DNA of 9,113 bases. Origin: Candidatus Bathycorpusculum fermentans (lineage in GTDB: Archaea; Thermoproteota; Bathyarchaeia; Bathyarchaeales; Bathycorpusculaceae). Location of the stretch: the NCBI GenBank assembly GCA_009787175.1, contig WRGM01000114.1, positions 1 to 9,113 of the forward strand, read 5' to 3'. Below, piece by piece: positions 6,425 through 9,113 of this stretch. Numbering within the stretch: position 1 is the stretch's first letter; each line of letters begins with the position of its first letter. The notes under the pieces were generated by a model that saw only the letters and a program-made list of their open reading frames with translations, ran no database searches and was not told where the DNA came from. A program made the position numbers and the translations under genes.

Positions 6425-6646
6425 ATGAAGTTGCTGGATGGTTTCCGGGAAGTTTTCAAAAATGTGAAACATCGACGGTCTTCTCAGATTTTTTGTCCCA
6501 GATGTGCTAGCGCTAATATTCATTTATCCACTGGTCTTGATTTATGGTTAACTCCTAAGTCTTATGTTTGTGATGATTGTGGTTATAATGGTTTAATTGT
6601 AATGGAGCTTGAAGAAAGTCCTATTGAGCTTGATGAGAAGGTTTAA
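6425..6646 (+). CDS. Small zinc-ribbon protein of unknown function
   Basis: This 73-residue protein has an N-terminal basic, amphipathic stretch (KLLDGFREVFKNVKHRR, 2-18), then a zinc ribbon with CPRC (Cys24, Cys27) and CDDC (Cys49, Cys52) followed by GYNGLIVMELEE. The middle segment LSTGLDLWLTPKSYVC is distinctive. The overall look is that of a conserved archaeal small zinc-binding protein, not a transposase ribbon, but I cannot name a family. ATG 6425 follows GGTGTTGTGGG, which offers only a weak ribosome-binding site. It lies 35 bases behind aIF1 on the same strand and converges on TFB. Four intact cysteines and the compact ribbon support a real gene. A role with RNA, the ribosome or transcription is a guess from fold and neighbourhood. 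Confidence 0.75.
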   Translation: MKLLDGFREVFKNVKHRRSSQIFCPRCASANIHLSTGLDLWLTPKSYVCDDCGYNGLIVMELEESPIELDEKV

Positions 6647-6669
6647 AAAATTTTTTGTGTGTTAAAAAA
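6645..6669. terminator. Bidirectional A/T-run terminator between the zinc-ribbon gene and TFB
   Basis: AAAAAATTTTTT (6645-6656), which overlaps the TAA stop, gives a T6 run for the + transcript. A separate A6 at 6664-6669 reads as T6 for the minus-strand TFB transcript, about 15 bases past its stop. The two genes converge across only 37 bases. Confidence 0.5.
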
Positions 6670-6683
6670 GTGGGTTGTTTGTT

Positions 6684-7625
6684 TTAGTCTGGTAGTTCTA
6701 GGTTTAATTGTTTTTTGAGGGTTTTGTAGCGGTTTCGGACGGTAACTTCTGTTACTCCTGCGGCTTCGGCTATGTCTTTTTGGGTTTTTTTTTCGTTGCT
6801 TTGTAGGCATGCTATGTATAGTGCTGCGGCTGCGAGTCCCATGGGGTCTTTGCCGGCTGCTGCCCTTTTTCGTCTTGCGTCTCGGAGTATGTTTATGGCT
6901 GCTCCTTGGGTTTTTCCTGATATGCCTGTTTTTTCTGCGATTTTTGATACGTATGTTAGTGGGTCTGCTATGGGCATGTGTACCTCTAGTTCTCTTAGCA
7001 GTAGTCTGTAGCATCTTGCCACGTCTTTTTTGGCTACTAGGCTTGCGTCTGATATTTCTCGTAGTGTGCGTGGTGTTCCGCTTCCGCGGCAGGATGCGTA
7101 TAGGGATGCTGCTGCTATGGCGGCTATGGATCTGCCTCGTACGAGGCCCTTGTCTAGGGCTTTTCTGTATATTATGGCTGCTTTTTCTTTTATTGGGGGT
7201 GGTATGTAGACTTTGTCTGATAGGCGGTCTAGTTCTGCCATTGCTTGTGCGAGGTTTCTGTCAACTGATGAGTGTACTCTGCTTCGGATTTGCCATTTTC
7301 TTAGTCTCCACATTTGTAGTCTTGTGGATAGGGGTAGTTTTCTTCCGAAGGCGTCTCGGTCTACTTGGCTTATAGCTGTTGATAGGCCTTTATCGTGAAC
7401 TGAGTAAGATGTTGGTACACCAACGCGGCTTCTGGAGGCTTTTTCTTCTTGTGTGAATGCGCGCCATTCTGGGCCTTTGTCCATCATTTGTTCGTATAAG
7501 ACGAGACCGCAGTCTCCGCAGACAGTTTCTCCAGTGTCATAATCATGTACTAAATTGTCGCTTCCACATTCGAGGCATTTTTCTGCTCTTTGTGGTGGTT
7601 TTGGTGGTGAGTCTTTGTCACTCAA
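6684..7625 (-). CDS. Transcription initiation factor B (TFB, TFIIB homologue)
   Basis: TFB joins TBP on the TATA box and recruits RNA polymerase. The 313-residue protein is of standard length. It has an N-terminal zinc ribbon (Cys17, Cys20, Cys36, Cys39), a B-reader/linker region (about 50-115, including GPEWRAFTQEE) and two cyclin-like repeats (about 125-205 and 219-305). The second repeat ends in a helix-turn-helix, TQKDIAEAAGVTEVTVRNRY (281-300), that in this family reads the BRE upstream of TATA. The start must be TTG 7625-7623: an in-frame TAA lies 18 bases upstream, and the first ATG is codon 47, beyond the zinc ribbon. AAGGAGC (7636-7642) supplies a ribosome-binding site ten bases away. 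A TATA-like element near 7740 implies a leader of about 85-90 bases, longer than its neighbours. It is intact and probably a general rather than decayed copy. Confidence 0.97.
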   Translation of the reverse strand: MSDKDSPPKPPQRAEKCLECGSDNLVHDYDTGETVCGDCGLVLYEQMMDKGPEWRAFTQEEKASRSRVGVPTSYSVHDKGLSTAISQVDRDAFGRKLPLSTRLQMWRLRKWQIRSRVHSSVDRNLAQAMAELDRLSDKVYIPPPIKEKAAIIYRKALDKGLVRGRSIAAIAAASLYASCRGSGTPRTLREISDASLVAKKDVARCYRLLLRELEVHMPIADPLTYVSKIAEKTGISGKTQGAAINILRDARRKRAAAGKDPMGLAAAALYIACLQSNEKKTQKDIAEAAGVTEVTVRNRYKTLKKQLNLELPD

Positions 7626-7635
7626 ACTTTTTTTT

Positions 7636-7642
7636 GCTCCTT
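7636..7642 (-). promoter_or_regulatory. Shine-Dalgarno site for the TTG start of TFB
   Basis: AAGGAGC on the minus strand, ten bases before TTG, is the strongest ribosome-binding site in the window. It supports the unusual start codon. Confidence 0.6.
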
Positions 7643-7729
7643 AATTGTTTGCGTTGTGACCTTTGTTGTTGCCTTTTTGGCTGGAAAAATTGTGTTTCTG
7701 GTCCACGCAGTCTAAAAAAAATGAAAAAT

Positions 7730-7942
7730 TCAAGTATTTAAACATTGTGGTGTTATTAAACTTTTCTGACACAAAACACAACAAAACCAAAACCCAAAAA
7801 AACCAAAATATACACAACTACCAACAATAACAACACCAACAAATAGTAACACAAATGTCACGAGCTCACCAAAACTATGTTGTTTGGATGAGCTGTTAGT
7901 GAATTTTTGTAAAAAAACTTTGCTATTATGAAATAATTTCAA
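7730..7942 (-). CDS. Possible small single-helix membrane protein, doubtful
   Basis: This is a 70-codon minus-strand frame from TTG 7942. A shorter version starts at GTG 7857, where GGTGA lies four bases upstream and would serve as a ribosome-binding site. Both contain one long hydrophobic run (VTFVLLFVGVVIVG and onward, aromatic- and Cys-rich), which would be a membrane helix. I recognise no family. The hydrophobicity may simply be what a T/G-rich strand encodes by chance, since the whole stretch is T/G-rich on this strand. TATA-like sequences (TTTTTATAAAA, about 7955-7966) lie upstream. It overlaps the proposed TFB promoter at its 3' end, which argues against it. Confidence 0.2.
   Translation of the reverse strand: MKLFHNSKVFLQKFTNSSSKQHSFGELVTFVLLFVGVVIVGSCVYFGFFGFWFCCVLCQKSLITPQCLNT
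7736..7746 (-). promoter_or_regulatory. Candidate TATA box for TFB
   Basis: The minus strand reads TGTTTAAATAC. At normal spacing, transcription would begin near 7713-7716, leaving an 85-90 base leader that contains no ATG. Confidence 0.4.
7863..7894. repeat. Imperfect inverted repeat (13-base arms, 6-base loop)
   Basis: AGCTCACCAAAAC (7863-7875) pairs with GTTTGGATGAGCT (7882-7894) at 11 of 13 positions around TATGTT. It could be a hairpin, a protein-binding palindrome, or leftover of an insertion-sequence end. Confidence 0.5.
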
Positions 7943-7990
7943 ATATATAGTGTTTTATAAAAAATTTATGAGGTATAGCAATTTAACTTT

Positions 7991-8347
7991 TTATAGTCCA
8001 TAACTACAGTGTTTGACCCAACCTTCAACATCGAATCAGTTATGGTAACTAAAGCCTCAGAAATAGCCTTATACAAGTCCACTAAAACTCTAGGTTTAAC
8101 TTTACATAAATACACCTTTCTTAGACTACACCAACTTTATAGAGCTAAAATCAGAAGAATACCCCAACAAAAACATGATCTCCACCCCCTTAGCAATTAA
8201 AGAATCCAAAATACCCCTCAATTTATGGGCAGACCAATCATCAAGCACCAAACATCCCCCAGCATACATAACAGACACTAAAAACTGCGATACATAATAC
8301 TCAAACAACTCACCATTCAAAGTACCCTTAAAAAACGGTCGTGCCTT
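7991..8347 (-). pseudogene. IS630-family transposase, C-terminal DDE part, decayed
   Basis: The minus strand encodes the catalytic C-terminal part of an IS630/Tc1-like transposase. The clear block is FFKGTLNGELFEYYVSQF, then CLVLDDWSAHKLRGILDSL (canonical VLDNxxxH, catalytic Asp present), then VEIMFLLGYSSDFSSIKLV, where the family has LPPYSPDxNPIE. The last catalytic Glu is therefore Lys. The next codon, where the family has Trp, is TAG (8126-8128). Beyond it the similarity continues in other frames: VKPRVLVDLYKAISEALVTI (about 8042-8107), then after a further shift near 8032 DVEGWVKHCSYGL and TAA 7991. The gene thus has a stop, at least two frameshifts and a dead active site. Its coding strand is G/T-rich, opposite to the other IS630 fragment at 8682-9096. 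Confidence 0.85.
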
Positions 8348-8380
8348 AAACTAAATGAAACGGTAATGCGTCTGTAATAA

Positions 8381-8391
8381 ACTTATAATAT
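8381..8391 (+). promoter_or_regulatory. TATA box ahead of the insA remnant
   Basis: ACTTATAATAT is centred about 39 bases before ATG 8425. It is framed by a 6-base inverted repeat, GGTAAT (8362-8367) and ATTACC (8396-8401). Confidence 0.4.
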
Positions 8392-8424
8392 AATAATTAC
8401 CAAACAACAAAGGTTGTGATTATT

Positions 8425-8707
8425 ATGACAAAAATCGTAACAGTAAAATGCCCTTTTTGCGGCAGCGAAAACGTAGACAAAAGCGGTCACAATGCAACAG
8501 GAAAACAGGTTTACCTCTGCAGAAATTCTAAATGTAAGCACTTTAGCTTTGTAGATAAATACACATATAAAGCATACAATCCACAAGTCCGCGAACAAGT
8601 TTTAAAAATGGCTATTGACTGCACGGAACTCATGCCACCGAGTGCATTCTCGGAATTGCACAAAATACGGTTACCACCATTTTAAAAAGTTAGACCAAGT
8701 TTTCTGA
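8425..8707 (+). pseudogene. IS1-family insA remnant (zinc ribbon plus HTH), frameshifted
   Basis: InsA is the DNA-binding and regulatory protein of IS1 elements. Here ATG 8425 starts MTKIVTVKCPFCGSENVDKS, followed by GKQVYLCRNSKCKHFSFVDKY, giving an intact four-Cys zinc ribbon with an extra residue between the last two Cys, then NPQVREQVLKMAID. The frame is lost near 8620-8625. The expected helix-turn-helix continues in frame 3 as GTHATECILGIAQNTVTTIL, and after the A5 run at 8684-8688 the end continues in frame 2 as KLDQVF and TGA 8705-8707. Read through in one frame, the product runs off to an unrelated tail and stops at 8685. No insB follows. It is dead unless frameshifting rescues it. The last 25 bases overlap the minus-strand IS630 fragment. 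Confidence 0.8.
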
Positions 8708-9096
8708 GGTGTTTGCAGAGTGCGGTTTGGCTTATTTTTAGGTTGAATTCTTCTATGAGTTTTTTAGGGTTATGTCTGGTTGTTGTTTGATTTTTGCCAG
8801 TATTTTGTCTAGGGTTTGGTTTTGTATCTTTGGTTTTCTGCCGCAGTTTAGGGGTTGTGGTTTGTAGTTTCCTGTTTTTTGGTATTTGTTATAAACGCGT
8901 GTTATGGTTCGTTTGCAGATGAAGAGCCATTTTACTATGTCTTCTTTGTTTTCACCTGCTTGTATGTGTTTACTTATGGCAGCTCTTTTCTCGTTTGATC
9001 CTAAATTTTGCAGTTTTTTAGCGTACGGATTTGGGACAATATTATTTGTGTCAGGTTTTTCTTGCGTTTATGTTCTCTAAGTAGTTTAGGTAGCAT
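8682..9096 (-). pseudogene. IS630-family transposase, N-terminal HTH part, frameshifted
   Basis: The minus strand carries the N-terminal DNA-binding part of an IS630-type transposase. From 9067 the open frame reads PDTNNIVPNPYAKKLQNLG, then SNEKRAAISKHIQAGENKED, then IVKWLFICKRTITRVYNKY (first HTH), then GRKPKIQNQTLDKILAKIKQ up to TAG 8753. This frame has no start codon. A start at ATG 9096 (MLPKLLREHKRKK) joins it if one shift occurs at the T5 run 9056-9060. A further shift at the T6 run 8760-8765 continues the homology as KKLIEEFNLKISQTALCKHL and RKLGLTF, stopping at TAA 8682. The order (N-terminal part right, C-terminal part at 7991-8347) fits one minus-strand element split in two, but composition argues otherwise. 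The first catalytic Asp region is missing. Confidence 0.82.
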
Positions 9097-9113
9097 AGGC
9101 GTTTGATGTTTAG

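Larger units (their letters stand above)
7626..7990. other. TFB leader and upstream stretch with no firm gene
   Basis: The first 115 bases are the probable TFB leader and promoter. The remainder (about 7745-7990) is A/C-rich on the + strand and holds the imperfect inverted repeat at 7863-7894 and one weak minus-strand ORF. I see no RNA gene. The right part may be the decayed outer end of the IS630-type element that begins at 7991. Confidence 0.45.
8362..8707 (+). mobile_element. Partial IS1-family element
   Basis: This is the proposed extent of an IS1-type fragment inside or between IS630 remnants. The left boundary is placed at GGTAATGCGT (8362), which begins with GGT as IS1 ends do and lies just outside the IS630 similarity. 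The right boundary is the end of insA similarity at 8707. No insB and no matching right end are visible, so the element is incomplete. Confidence 0.45.

Noticed and set aside
6643..7375. Long ORFs in other frames over TFB (6643-7014 minus; 6809-7375 plus)
   Set aside because: They are shadows of TFB, with low-complexity Arg/Thr- or Leu/Val-rich products and no domain. The TFB frame has full family conservation.
8009..8200. 63-codon + strand ORF
   Set aside because: Antisense to the IS630 transposase remnant, which has clear family motifs in the minus-strand frames.
640..8473. Shared 12-mer GCAGCGAAAACG at 640-651 and 8462-8473, near both zinc-ribbon remnants
   Set aside because: It encodes different parts of the ribbons on opposite strands (the Arg-Phe-Arg-Cys segment in one, Gly-Ser-Glu-Asn in the other), so it is chance identity, not a shared repeat.
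8383..8598. 71-codon minus-strand ORF
   Set aside because: Antisense to the insA remnant; no motif.
7991..9096. Reading the nested IS remnants as a novel multi-gene defence or regulatory system
   Set aside because: Each piece aligns with a known transposase block (IS630 HTH and DDE parts, IS1 InsA) and carries inactivating changes, so decayed insertion sequences explain it.
1..9113. tRNA, rRNA, CRISPR array or replication origin
   Set aside because: I looked for tRNA T-loop motifs, regularly spaced repeats and origin-type repeat clusters and found none that held up. TTCGAA-like matches fall inside protein genes.

Overview
The window looks like a piece of an A+T-rich archaeal chromosome, most likely from the TACK side and plausibly Bathyarchaeia. 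That placement is an inference from gene content, without any database search. The archaeal signature is firm: transcription factor B (TFB), aIF2-beta, aIF1, a DUF424 protein, a DUF373 membrane protein, a COG1340-type coiled-coil protein and the beta (ATP-grasp) subunit of an ADP-forming acyl-CoA synthetase. TATA elements lie about 25-45 bases upstream of several starts, and some transcripts look leaderless or nearly so.

Layout. Bases 1-717 hold decayed mobile DNA: the C-terminal part of an IS4/IS1634-type transposase (+), broken by two compensating frameshifts, abutting at 618/619 a truncated zinc-ribbon transposase start on the minus strand. Then come the acyl-CoA synthetase beta subunit (852-1562, -), a 381-base stretch with no recognisable gene, and a two-gene minus-strand operon: the coiled-coil protein (3232-4182) followed by the DUF373 six-helix membrane protein (1944-3197). 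A divergent promoter region separates this operon from aIF2-beta (4339-4749, +) and DUF424 (4763-5062, +). After a low-confidence small ORF (5179-5361, -) come an orphan four-helix membrane protein (5384-5911, -), aIF1 (6081-6389, +), a small zinc-ribbon protein (6425-6646, +) and TFB (6684-7625, -). Bases 7991-9113 are a second transposon graveyard, with remnants of an IS630-family transposase (-) on both sides of an IS1-type insA remnant (+).

The middle of the window (4339-7625) groups translation initiation (aIF2-beta, aIF1), transcription initiation (TFB) and two small proteins of unknown function, DUF424 and the 73-residue zinc ribbon. The COG1340/DUF373 pair is the most system-like unknown: a long soluble coiled-coil protein made with an integral membrane protein that carries a conserved N-terminal cytosolic domain.

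Base composition switches abruptly and independently of gene direction. The + strand is G/T-rich at about 1-480, 5390-7740 and 8700-9113, and A/C-rich at about 4340-5060 and 7760-8690. The mobile-element remnants carry many frameshifts, several at A or T homopolymers, while the housekeeping genes are intact.
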